From contig NZ_KQ976354.1 of the NCBI RefSeq assembly GCF_000346485.2, positions 4,484,436 to 4,548,435 on the forward strand: a stretch of 64,000 nucleotides of DNA, written 5' to 3'. The stretch's first letter is position 1; the number at the start of each line of letters is the position of its first letter. This document shows positions 1 through 7,800 of this stretch, in pieces. The stretch is from Scytonema hofmannii PCC 7110. GTDB lineage: Bacteria > Cyanobacteriota > Cyanobacteriia > Cyanobacteriales > Nostocaceae. The notes below the pieces were generated by a model. It was not told the origin of the DNA, did not search any database, and saw only the letters and a list, made by a program, of their open reading frames with translations. Position numbers and translations under genes: made by a program.

Positions 1-53
1 CAGTAATGTATTTAGCCAAGCTGTCCTAACAGACCGAGGTCTTGACCTCTGTT

Positions 54-87
54 CAGTGACCAGTGACCAGTGACCAGTGACCAGTGA
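54..87. repeat. Tandem CAGTGAC heptamers
   Basis: Four full copies and one partial copy of CAGTGAC run head to tail. A diverged complementary array (ACTGGTCACTGCTC units) lies at 212-243 just before the 5S rRNA, so the two could pair. Such short heptamer repeats are common between cyanobacterial genes. No function is visible. Confidence 0.85.
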
Positions 88-246
88 AGAACTGAGTTAT
101 GGTTAATGTTCGCTGTCATGGCTTCAATTCGCGTTTCTGTGCAGTCTTCAGGGTTTTGATTGAGCGATCAGTGATGCGAAATCTTCACAGCGATCTGAGT
201 AAACTTTCTTTACTGGTCACTGCTCACTGGTCACTGCTCACTGTCT

Positions 247-367
247 TACCTGGTGCCTATGGCTCGGGGGACCCACTCTGACCCCATCCCGAACTCAGTT
301 GTGAAACATTGATGCGGCGACGATAGTTGGCGGGTTGCTGCCCGCAAAAATAGCTCGGTGCCAGGTT
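247..367 (+). rRNA. rrf: 5S ribosomal RNA
   Basis: The conserved 5S core is present (ACTCTGACCCCATCCCGAAC and the GTGAAAC loop), and the ends pair (ACCTGG at 248 with CCAGGT at 361). The length of about 120 nt fits. A strong terminator follows within 20 bases, so this is the distal end of an rRNA operon whose 16S and 23S genes would lie to the left of the window. It is unusual that heptamer arrays occupy the spacer before it. Ends are good to a few bases. Confidence 0.93.
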
Positions 368-381
368 TATATATCCAACAA

Positions 382-427
382 CAGCCCTCTTCCTTACACT
401 TAGGAAGGGGGCTTTGTTTTTGTTTTT
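382..427 (+). terminator. Rho-independent terminator of rRNA operon
   Basis: A stem AGCCCTCTTCC / GGAAGGGGGCT with a short loop is followed by a T-rich run. It directly follows the 5S rRNA and closes that transcript. Confidence 0.88.
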
Positions 428-429
428 GT

Positions 430-852
430 AGGATTACTTGCCGGATATCATTAGAGACTTAAGTATTTTAGTAAAAGACACAGCAGTAGTATCACGTACC
501 ATATATGAGAACTTCTACATTTTTTCACACTGCTTTATAACAATTCTCGAATGGATGCGATATAGCAAGACATTGCGCCCTTACAATTGGGTGTATTTGA
601 CACAACTGAAAATTGCTATATGTAGCGCTATTTACTGTAATATATGTATTATTGATGTAAAACCATAATTCTAATTATTATTAAGTTAATATAAGTCATT
701 CATTAAACTCGGTGTAACTACACCTAGTTTTTAGCAAACATGGCATACTCTGATTTTTACACATAAAATCTAAATCAAGACAAAGCCAAAATTATTTAAA
801 TAAGTTTGTTTGTCAATTAATTCAGGGTTAAACAGCTATTACATATCCACAA
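430..852. other. AT-rich intergenic stretch, no gene seen
   Basis: Short open frames here (for example one of 76 codons from 438) have neither a ribosome site nor a recognisable sequence. I see no RNA fold or mobile element. It probably includes the promoter of the gene starting at 853. Confidence 0.6.
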
Positions 853-1770
853 ATGGAAATGGTAGATCGGATAAATGATATCGCTTGGCAGGCTCACCAA
901 GGGAGCGTTGCTGCAATTATTCAAGTGTTAAACGAGAAACTCGCTCATTCGGGCGTCAGAACTAGAGCTATTTTTGACGCTGGTGTCTTGCAATTACTGT
1001 GTGAGGCACGTACAGTAGATAACCTTGAACAAAGGACTTTAGTTGAGCAAGTCCAGCAAATTCTTGACTCTATTGCACCACGCAACATTTATCGAGTCAA
1101 TATCAATAGTCGTATTGCTCGGGAACAGCAATTGCTGTGGTTAGAGGAAATTAGTCGCGACTCTGAGAATCAATTGCTTTGGTCACAGGAAATTAAGTTA
1201 GTTCAACCTAATATTTTTGAACAATTAGTAAAAGATTTTAAAGAGCGAAAAAGAGAACAAGGTAAGGCAGTTTTACCAACCTCCCAATCTTCTCGTCTTG
1301 TCGTAGTTAATAATAAGAACAAATTCAAAAATTCTCCTGCTAAAAGATTTTTAGGAGGAGCTAGCTGTGCCGTGTTTTTACTGTCGCTTAGTTGGGCTGG
1401 TTATACTTTATTTGGCAATAAATCGAAAAATACCTATCAAGCAGAAACCCTGAATTCAATAGTCCCAGCAATAAGGAATCAAAGCAATTTTCCGAGTCAA
1501 CCAACCAATAGCAGCCCAAGTGCTACTACTTTATCTGAAGATCCCTTTTCAGCAGCAGTGCGGATTGCTAACCAAGCTTCTGCAACTGGTAGAAGTGCTC
1601 AAACTTCAGTTCAATGGTTAGATTTGGCGGCTCGATGGCAAAGGGCATCAGAATTAATGAAATCTGTACCGCCAAATCACAGCCGTTATGAGGAAGCTCA
1701 AATCCGTACTCAACTATACAAAAAATATAGTGAAGCCGCTGAAAAAGAATCTAAGAAAAAACCTTCTTAG
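853..1770 (+). CDS. Hypothetical single-pass membrane protein
   Basis: This 305-residue protein matches no family I can name. Residues 1-120 are helical and hydrophilic. One hydrophobic segment (FLLSLSWAGYTLFG and neighbours, about residues 165-190) should cross the membrane. The rest is a Ser/Thr/Asn-rich linker and a helical tail with a basic end. The layout suggests a cytoplasmic N-terminal domain and an exported C-terminal part. A second ATG two codons inside is an equally good start. It converges on nadA with a 2-base gap, so the two transcripts end against each other. Confidence 0.75.
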   Translation: MEMVDRINDIAWQAHQGSVAAIIQVLNEKLAHSGVRTRAIFDAGVLQLLCEARTVDNLEQRTLVEQVQQILDSIAPRNIYRVNINSRIAREQQLLWLEEISRDSENQLLWSQEIKLVQPNIFEQLVKDFKERKREQGKAVLPTSQSSRLVVVNNKNKFKNSPAKRFLGGASCAVFLLSLSWAGYTLFGNKSKNTYQAETLNSIVPAIRNQSNFPSQPTNSSPSATTLSEDPFSAAVRIANQASATGRSAQTSVQWLDLAARWQRASELMKSVPPNHSRYEEAQIRTQLYKKYSEAAEKESKKKPS

Positions 1771-1772
1771 TT

Positions 1773-2747
1773 TTAAGCGCTCATCTCTAGCATCCGCTGA
1801 ATGGGTTTCAATGCAGCTACGCGAGTATCCTCTGGTAAGATAATTTCTGGAGTTCGATTTTTCATTGCCCAGTAAAGCTTCTCTAAGGTATTTAACCGCA
1901 TAAAAGGACATTCGTTACAAGCACAGTTATTTATCGGCGGTGCTGGGATAAAGCGCTTGTGAGGCGCTTGTTTTTGCATTTGATGAATGATACCTGGTTC
2001 CGTAGCAACAATAAATTCTTGAGATAAGCTCTCAGCACAATATTTGAGTAATGCTGCTGTCGAACCAATAAAGCTGGCGTGGCGCAGTACGCTTGTTTCA
2101 CATTCTGGGTGAGCGATCGCTTCTGCTTCTGGGTGGGCAATTTTTAGCTGTACTATTTTCTTTTCAGAAAAAGTTTCATGAACAATACAGCTTCCATCCC
2201 ACAATACCAAATCTCGTCCAGTTTGTTCCATAACATACCGCCCTAAATTTTTGTCAGGGGCAAATATGATGGGCTGTTCTTTTGGGATTTGCTGGACAAT
2301 TTTGACGGCATTGGAACTGGTGCAGATAATATCGCTGAGTGCTTTAATGTCAGCAGAGCAGTTGATGTAGGAAACCACCACATGGTCTGGGTGCAAGGCT
2401 TTAAAAGCGGCAAACGCCTCTCTTGGACAACTATCAGCCAAAGAACAACCAGCATTCAGATCCGGTAACAGGACTATTTTGTCTGGATTGAGAATCTTTG
2501 CCGTTTCTGCCATAAAGTGGACACCAGCAAAGACGATCGCATCCGCCTTTGTATTGGCTGCGGCTTTGGCTAGCTGGAGCGAATCTCCTATAAAGTCTGC
2601 AATATCTTGAATATCTGGTTCTTGATAGTAATGTGCCAGGACAATCGCGTTGAGTTCTTTTTTAAGAGTCTCAATGGCTGCAAATAAATCTAGTGGTAGA
2701 TCGCCCTGTTCCGTTTTTCCACGTTGAGCTAGTGCGGTAGTAAACAC
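1773..2747 (-). CDS. nadA: Quinolinate synthase A
   Basis: Condenses iminoaspartate with dihydroxyacetone phosphate to quinolinate in de novo NAD synthesis, in the cytoplasm. The family binds a 4Fe-4S cluster through three conserved cysteines, and candidates are visible in [14 protein letters not shown] and [11 protein letters not shown]. Other family signatures are [19 protein letters not shown] near the start and a HPEC motif. The 324-residue length is normal for the cyanobacterial form. No nadB or nadC lies next to it, so it appears to be transcribed alone. It converges with the preceding membrane protein gene. Confidence 0.96.
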   Translation of the reverse strand: MFTTALAQRGKTEQGDLPLDLFAAIETLKKELNAIVLAHYYQEPDIQDIADFIGDSLQLAKAAANTKADAIVFAGVHFMAETAKILNPDKIVLLPDLNAGCSLADSCPREAFAAFKALHPDHVVVSYINCSADIKALSDIICTSSNAVKIVQQIPKEQPIIFAPDKNLGRYVMEQTGRDLVLWDGSCIVHETFSEKKIVQLKIAHPEAEAIAHPECETSVLRHASFIGSTAALLKYCAESLSQEFIVATEPGIIHQMQKQAPHKRFIPAPPINNCACNECPFMRLNTLEKLYWAMKNRTPEIILPEDTRVAALKPIQRMLEMSA

Positions 2748-2899
2748 AGTTAGGTGGTTAAAATTGCTAATTTTTGTATCGTGGATTCAATTATAGTAGT
2801 TTTTACCAAAAATGGTGTGTGGGTAACTCTCCTTCTTTGAAGTTGTGTCAAAACCCCATAAGTTTCCTATGCTAAAAACAGATATGCTTGGAAAGTGGC

Positions 2900-3829
2900 A
2901 TGACCAGTCAGAAAACAAACTCAAAAACAATAAAAATTGCTGTAGTAGGAGACGTTCACGACCAATGGGAAGAGGAAGATGGCATTGCACTCAAGCATTT
3001 GGGCGTTGACCTAGTGCTGTTTGTTGGTGATTTTGGCAATGAGTCGGTAGACGTGGTGAGAGCGATCGCTTCCCTCAACATTCCCAAAGCAGCAATCATG
3101 GGAAACCACGATGCTTGGTACACTGCCACGGAATGGGGACGAAAGAAGTGTCCTTACGATCGCACAAAGGAAAACTGGGTACAGCAACAACTGGATTTAT
3201 TGGGTGAAAGCCATGTCGGTTACAGTAAATTAGATTTTCCCAACTGGAATTTAACCGTTGTTGGTGGTCGTCCCTTTAGCTGGGGGGGATCTGAGTGGAA
3301 ATATGCCGATTTCTACCAAGAATGGTTTGGGGTGACCAGTTTTGAAGATTCCACAGCCCGCATTGTCGCGGCGGCAAAGAGTGGGGCTTATGAGAAGATC
3401 ATTTTTATTGGTCACAACGGACCGATTGGGCTAGGCGAACGTCCAGAAGATCCCTGCGGCAAAGATTGGCATCCCATAGGCGGTGATTTTGGCGACCCCG
3501 ATTTGGCAGAGGCGATCGCGCAGTCCATGATTGCTGGTAAAACCATTCCCCTCGTCACATTTGGTCATATGCACCACACCCTGCGGCACACCAAAAAAGA
3601 ACCGAGAAAACGTGTTTTCACCAGTCCAGAGGGCGTTGTTTACTTGAACGCCGCCAGTGTACCTAGAATTGTGGAAACTAATAGTGGTAAGCAACGTAAC
3701 TTCTCAATTGTTCTGTTAGAAGGTGGTTCCGTCTCCCAAGTCTCCCTAATTTGGGTTGGCAAAGATTTCTCTGTTGCCTCAGAAGAAATTCTTTATAAAA
3801 AACCCACCCCAGTAGTGCAAACTGCGTGA
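2900..3829 (+). CDS. Calcineurin-like metallophosphoesterase (cyanobacterial/plastid type)
   Basis: A 309-residue binuclear metal phosphoesterase. The ordered metal-binding motifs are GDVHDQW (near residue 20), GDFGNE, GNHDAW, GHNGP and GHMHH, which together make the full calcineurin-like set. The sequence resembles a family conserved in cyanobacteria and chloroplasts (TIGR04168, from memory); its substrate is not known to me. I chose the ATG at 2900 over an upstream TTG at 2888. It stands alone, and a hairpin (GGTCAGCAA / TTGCTGACC at 3852-3872) follows that may mark the transcript end. Confidence 0.9.
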   Translation: MTSQKTNSKTIKIAVVGDVHDQWEEEDGIALKHLGVDLVLFVGDFGNESVDVVRAIASLNIPKAAIMGNHDAWYTATEWGRKKCPYDRTKENWVQQQLDLLGESHVGYSKLDFPNWNLTVVGGRPFSWGGSEWKYADFYQEWFGVTSFEDSTARIVAAAKSGAYEKIIFIGHNGPIGLGERPEDPCGKDWHPIGGDFGDPDLAEAIAQSMIAGKTIPLVTFGHMHHTLRHTKKEPRKRVFTSPEGVVYLNAASVPRIVETNSGKQRNFSIVLLEGGSVSQVSLIWVGKDFSVASEEILYKKPTPVVQTA

Positions 3830-3851
3830 GGATGATATATACTTAGTAACT

Positions 3852-3872
3852 GGTCAGCAAATATTGCTGACC
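3852..3872 (+). terminator. Hairpin after metallophosphoesterase gene
   Basis: A perfect 9-bp stem with a 3-base loop sits 22 bases after the stop codon. There is no T-run, so it may only protect the 3' end rather than terminate. Confidence 0.4.
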
Positions 3873-3901
3873 GCTGACAGCAAATAGTTGACAGCTTTAT
3901 T

Positions 3902-3986
3902 GGAGAGGTGGCAGAGTGGTCGATTGCGTCCGACTTGAAATCGGATGATGCGAAAGCATCCGGGAGTTCGAATCTCCCCCTCTCCG
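3902..3986 (+). tRNA. tRNA-Ser (anticodon UGA)
   Basis: The acceptor stem GGAGAGG / CCTCTCC, the anticodon TGA in CGACTTGAAATCG, a long variable arm (ATGCGAAAGCAT) typical of serine tRNAs, and a TTCGAAT T-loop are all present. No CCA is encoded. It does not border an integrase, and I see no duplicated 3' end nearby. Confidence 0.96.
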
Positions 3987-4179
3987 TTGGAAATTGAGTA
4001 TCTTAGTTTGTGCTAAGTGAGAACTTTTTCGCATTTGCTCGACATTCTGTTTAGGGCTAGCGCTAGAGTTGTCCAAAAGTTGATTGCTGAAATTTTCCTC
4101 CATTCAAACAACTTCAATTGCATAAATTTCCATTAAAAACTGAGATGTAGACCGTTTTGGAGATAGCATTTAATAAAAT

Positions 4180-4191
4180 ACTTTATAAAGT
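4180..4191. promoter_or_regulatory. Palindromic operator candidate for the phd/parE pair
   Basis: A perfect 12-bp palindrome, ACTTTATAAAGT, lies 15 bases before the antitoxin start in an AT-rich promoter-like stretch. Phd/YefM antitoxins usually repress their own operon by binding such short palindromes. Assignment by position only. Confidence 0.5.
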
Positions 4192-4206
4192 GCTTTATTT
4201 GATGCT

Positions 4207-4566
4207 ATGGCAATCAAGATTAATCTCGAAAATATTCAAACTCTTACCGACTTCAAGCGAAACGCCAAGGACTATGTAGAGCGGATAAAAGCAACAAAGT
4301 CGCCACTTGTGTTAACGGTCAATGGTAAAGCTGAGGTTGTGGTGCATGAGGCACAAGCTTTTCAGGAGATGATAGATCGGCTTGAGCACGTTGAGGAAGA
4401 ACTTCGAGCATTAAAGCTCGAAGCATTACGGCATGAAATTGAGATTGGAATTAAACAACTTGAGAGCGGTCAGTATACCGAATACGACGAAGAGTCGCTT
4501 TCAACTTTTTTTGAAGATACTAAAGCACGAGGACGAAAAAGGTTGGCAAAGAGAGACGCTTCATGA
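4207..4566 (+). CDS. Antitoxin, Phd/YefM family
   Basis: A 119-residue antitoxin that should bind and neutralise the downstream ParE toxin and repress the operon. The N-terminal part has the Phd/YefM fold signature (LTDFKRNAKDYVERI, then PLVLTVNGKAEVVVHEAQAFQEM). The C-terminal half is a charged helix that would wrap the toxin. It overlaps the toxin gene by 4 bases (ATGA). It is longer than minimal family members because of an acidic-to-basic tail. Confidence 0.88.
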   Translation: MAIKINLENIQTLTDFKRNAKDYVERIKATKSPLVLTVNGKAEVVVHEAQAFQEMIDRLEHVEEELRALKLEALRHEIEIGIKQLESGQYTEYDEESLSTFFEDTKARGRKRLAKRDAS

Positions 4567-4880
4567 GTTGGTATCGGATTTCTACTCAAGCAATGCAAGA
4601 CCTTGAGAACATCTGGAATTACGTTGCTGAATACAGTCCACAGGCTGCTGATAATCTTTTTGACAAGCTGCGAGAAAAGTTCCCAAAAGTCGCTAAATTT
4701 CCTCAAATGGGACAGCAGCGCTTTAACCTAGCGCCTTCCCTACGGAGTTTTCCCGTAGGAAGTTACCTCATTTTTTACCGTCCTATAGACCAAGGGATTG
4801 AGATTGTGCGTATTCTTCGTGGAACGCAGAACATAGAACAAATTTTTGGAGAAGTAGAGGATACAGAACAGGAAAGCTGA
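4563..4880 (+). CDS. Toxin, ParE/RelE superfamily
   Basis: A 105-residue toxin of the ParE type, a family that poisons gyrase (ParE) or cleaves mRNA (RelE). Family features are the N-terminal helices (YRISTQAMQDLENIWNYVAEYS), the KFPQMGQ turn, SFPVGSYLIFYRP and the end strand IVRILRGTQNIEQIF. The target cannot be decided from sequence. Its start codon overlaps the antitoxin stop, which ties its synthesis to the antitoxin. Confidence 0.9.
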   Translation: MSWYRISTQAMQDLENIWNYVAEYSPQAADNLFDKLREKFPKVAKFPQMGQQRFNLAPSLRSFPVGSYLIFYRPIDQGIEIVRILRGTQNIEQIFGEVEDTEQES

Positions 4881-5211
4881 CAGTAAATTAAATCCTTCAC
4901 TACCTTTTATTCACATGAAGTCAAAATTTTATTTAACATTCATGTGATAACTCAAATAAAGGTAGCACGGACATAACAACGAATTTAGCAACGGATGGGA
5001 TAACAGATGTCATGGATGAAATGTTGACGGGACTAATAGAAAAACCGTAGTTTTTCAGTAGTGGATTCGCCAAAGGAAGGAAAAATTGGTTGTGTGCGAT
5101 AAGCCGCGTACAGCTTGCACCAAAGACGATCGGAACGCTCCCCTCTGTCCCTTCCAACACAAGCTAGTAGTACCGTGCTACAATCTCTAATAAATTTAAG
5201 GAGGTCGGTAG
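4881..5211. other. Intergenic stretch with a possible gene remnant
   Basis: No intact gene. On the plus strand, about 4959-5051 reads open (K-G-S-T-D-I-T-T-N-L-A-T-D-G and onward) and ends in TAG, which could be a decayed coding fragment. A 75-codon frame lies on the other strand but has no ribosome site. The AGGAGG just before 5212 belongs to the next gene. Confidence 0.35.
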
Positions 5212-5481
5212 ATGGCTACCCTTCATAACCTAGATTTACCCGATGACTTGTATGAACAGTTACAAGAGTTAGCTACAGCAAAAGAAAGTTCAATCAACGC
5301 CCAACTTATTACTCTCCTACAAAATGGCTTGTCAGTAGCTCAAGAACAGCGAATGGCAGAGCAGAAGCGACAAAATGTCGCACAACTTTTGGAGGAAAGC
5401 CGCCGTCGTCGCGAGCAGCTACCAACAGATATCGAATGGCCTGATAGCACAGCCATGATTCGAGAAGACCGCGATAGATGA
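5212..5481 (+). CDS. Antitoxin, FitA/VapB-like ribbon-helix-helix protein
   Basis: An 89-residue antitoxin. Residues 1-45 form a ribbon-helix-helix DNA-binding fold (LHNLDLPDDLYEQLQELATA, then INAQLITLLQNGL), and the tail is a charged helix suited to bind the PIN toxin. An AAGGAGG ribosome site lies 6-12 bases before the ATG, giving high antitoxin translation. The stop overlaps the toxin start by 4 bases. Confidence 0.88.
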   Translation: MATLHNLDLPDDLYEQLQELATAKESSINAQLITLLQNGLSVAQEQRMAEQKRQNVAQLLEESRRRREQLPTDIEWPDSTAMIREDRDR

Positions 5482-5930
5482 CAAATACCATTAACTACGT
5501 AGTAGATACAAGTGTCTTTATTAAGCACTTTATCCCAGATCCACTTTCCCGGAAAGTGGATCTATTGTTGTTATACGTTGACAATCCTCAAAATAAATTC
5601 TTCGTACCCGATCTGTTTTACATTGAGTGTACTAACACTCTTTGGAAATATGTACGAGCGGGACGTTACCCTGCTGACAAAGTTGCAACGGATCTAGCTA
5701 CTCTCAAAGGATTATCCTTAAGTGTCGTTTCAACAGCTGATTTGATGGAAGATGCAGCAAATATTGCAATATCTTATGGAATTTCTGCCTACGATGCTTC
5801 TTACGTCGCCCTTTCACAGCAGGTTAATGCTACGTTACTAACTTTAGACCAGCGTTTAGTAAGAGCTTTAGCTGCGACATCTTACAAGGTTTGTTCGTTC
5901 AATGACTTTGAGGTTCCGCCACTATTGTGA
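5478..5930 (+). CDS. Toxin, VapC-type PIN domain ribonuclease
   Basis: A 150-residue PIN nuclease, expected to cleave RNA with Mg2+. The acidic set is visible: D in YVVDTSVFIKHF, E in YIECTNTLW, D in AYDASYVAL and D in LLTLDQRLV. Length and layout are typical of VapC. It is co-transcribed with the upstream antitoxin through an ATGA overlap. Confidence 0.92.
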   Translation: MTNTINYVVDTSVFIKHFIPDPLSRKVDLLLLYVDNPQNKFFVPDLFYIECTNTLWKYVRAGRYPADKVATDLATLKGLSLSVVSTADLMEDAANIAISYGISAYDASYVALSQQVNATLLTLDQRLVRALAATSYKVCSFNDFEVPPLL

Positions 5931-6107
5931 AGGGGGAGATACTTGATAGATGTAACAGATGGGTGTTCTTATCGACCTGACAAATAAACCATCCGTTATA
6001 TCCAGTACAGTACCTAATTGGTTATCATATTTGCGTCTTTACATGGGATTTATAAAATTGAACTTTTGATAAAATGAAGTGTGTTTAGCAAGCTTGAGTT
6101 GGGAATC

Positions 6108-6220
6108 ATGGCTAAGAACGAAAAACATATGGAACTTTGATACCTGAAGTACATCTAGATAATACAGAAGCGATCGCTGAAATTGTAAATTGTACAAATT
6201 TGAAAAAAGAAGGCAACTGA
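6108..6220 (+). pseudogene. Frameshifted small gene (about 38 codons)
   Basis: From the ATG the frame reads MAKNEK, then meets a stop. Shifting by one base inside the A-rich GAAAAACATATGG restores a continuous frame, YGTLIPEVHLDNTEAIAE and onward, to a TGA. The joined peptide would have about 38 residues. A single-base deletion, a recoding event or a sequencing error would all explain it. Function unknown. Confidence 0.35.
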
Positions 6221-6280
6221 TAGTTCGGTGAGATTAATTCCAAGCAAGACTTTTTCAATCCAAAATCCAAACTAGTATCA

Positions 6281-6823
6281 TCAATTGCAATCCATCAAAC
6301 CGATAACTGATTGAAATTCAGCATCAATTTTCTCAGCTTCCCGGACTTCCATAAGTTGACTTTCCAAGAATTCATTAATTTCTGCCACAACTATACAATG
6401 TTGTAACTTAACTCCTAGAGCATCTGCTACCTCTATCACGGTATCAAAACTCGCGTTTTGATAATCTTGTTTTTCATATTCTTTGATGTGCTCTTCCGTT
6501 AATTGAGTGAGTGCAGCTAGTTCTTTCTCTGTGATTTTTTTAGCAATTCTCACCTTGATTAAAATCTCTCCAATTTCATCTACATTAAGGTTCACGTTTT
6601 GTAAAACCAAGGAGTTTGCTGGATGGTGGTTTTTGAGATTTCTGTACTCTGCTATTTCTGTATGAAGATTTTTGATATGAGCATAGTAAGAATCTATTAA
6701 CAGTTGCCAACCTTCTGGATCTTTACGCCTTTTTTCTTCATTCTGATACAAACTCATAATAGCTTGATGAAATTTTTCAATCCAAGACTTCGTGATTGTT
6801 AGTTGATAATCATTCTTAATCAT
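6281..6823 (-). CDS. XRE-type helix-turn-helix protein
   Basis: A 180-residue protein. Residues 1-75 are charged helices. Residues about 80-140 form an XRE/Cro-like helix-turn-helix (GEILIKVRIAKKITEKELAALTQLTEEHIKEYE, with DTVIEVADALGVKL as the last helix). It resembles HigA-like antitoxins or solitary regulators, but no toxin gene is adjacent. The 1-kb stretch to its right holds no intact gene. It probably acts as a transcription regulator or orphan antitoxin. Confidence 0.65.
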   Translation of the reverse strand: MIKNDYQLTITKSWIEKFHQAIMSLYQNEEKRRKDPEGWQLLIDSYYAHIKNLHTEIAEYRNLKNHHPANSLVLQNVNLNVDEIGEILIKVRIAKKITEKELAALTQLTEEHIKEYEKQDYQNASFDTVIEVADALGVKLQHCIVVAEINEFLESQLMEVREAEKIDAEFQSVIGLMDCN

Positions 6824-7249
6824 GATTTCCTCTCCAAGAAATTTGTCGTTGTGATACCTGCTCTATTTTGTTCTCTGTTCATTAATCAGTAGACAAGATA
6901 AAGTTTTGAGATATGCAAAATCCACGTCTCTACTTGGTGCAAGTTGTGACGCGATAGCTTCGCTAACGGCTTAAGCCGTATCGCGTTTATTTTGATGCAA
7001 GTCAACTCGATAAACCGCAGTTTTTCAGTTGAGTTGCACCTCAATTTTCTCTATAAAGAAGTATGTTTCAGGATATTTTCGCCCTTCCTTAAAACAGCTT
7101 TGACATTCTGTCGTCGTGCTACTAGATTTTATGATGTCGAAATTATTTGGAGTAATTTGGGGTAAATCGGACTTAACCACCACCCCAAACTACACCACTT
7201 GCTCGATTTGAGCGCTCCCAAAAGGGGTATTGTTTGCCTCGACACTGCT
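6824..7249. other. Gene-free stretch with short palindromic repeats
   Basis: No coding sequence is recognisable. It includes a palindrome-rich repeat (CGCGATAGCTTCGCTAACGG and its mirror near 6950-6985) of a kind seen between cyanobacterial genes, and an inverted pair around AGTTTTTCAGTTGAG near 7000-7035. Confidence 0.5.
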
Positions 7250-7545
7250 TAAGAGCTTGTTCATGGGTTTTGGTGTTGCACTGTGTGACGCAGCCATGTT
7301 CCTGACCCGACGCTTGAGGCGTAGGCTTTCCTCATTAAGTCATGACCCTTAAGCGGACTGAAACCCGGAACGGGTAACCTTGAAACTAGTTCAAAGTTGA
7401 GTCATGGTGGAGCCAGTAGTCGAATTACTCCGAATTACTCTGGATGACTCCAGTTCACTTACTCCTCACCAGTATCGAAGAGCAGAAGCCTGCCACGTAG
7501 GACATGGGGATGACTGTGAAGGTTTTTCACCAGGTAAATCATAAT
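7250..7545 (+). ncRNA. Possible orphan IscB-type guide RNA (omega RNA / HEARO) region
   Basis: This non-coding stretch is rich in small hairpins (ACGCttgaGGCGT, ACCCGgaaCGGGT, CCTGCCACGTAGG, GTGAAggtTTTTCAC) and ends just before ATGCAAAGAG at 7549, which reads MQR. As I recall, cyanobacterial IscB (RRXRR/HNH) proteins often begin MQRVP and are preceded by such RNAs. Here the frame stops within a few codons, so the protein gene is gone. The call rests on layout and memory and is uncertain. Confidence 0.35.
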
Positions 7546-7568
7546 AACATGCAAAGAGACCTTGAAAA

Positions 7569-7605
7569 AGGGAGTAGGGGGTGGGGAGTAGGGAGTGGGG
7601 AGCGA
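7569..7605. repeat. GGGGAGT-type heptamer repeat
   Basis: A degenerate purine array of GGGAGTA/GGGGAGT units. The same class recurs at 9970-10015 and 20815-20906. Confidence 0.7.
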
Positions 7606-7800
7606 TTAAGAACACGGTAAGTGAACTGCTAACAGGATAAATTTACACAATTTTATTATTTTTTTAGTAAATATACTTAATTTTTTATTAATAAAATATC
7701 CGTAACATTCCTATATGAAAAGACAGATGACCTGTGATAGCTTGCTAAATAATCAGGGTGCCACCGTGTCAAAAAAATAACTATCGCAGGCAGGTACTCA

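Noticed and set aside
438-668. 76-codon open frame after the 5S rRNA
   Set aside because: No ribosome site, odd composition and no family resemblance; AT-rich DNA gives such frames by chance.
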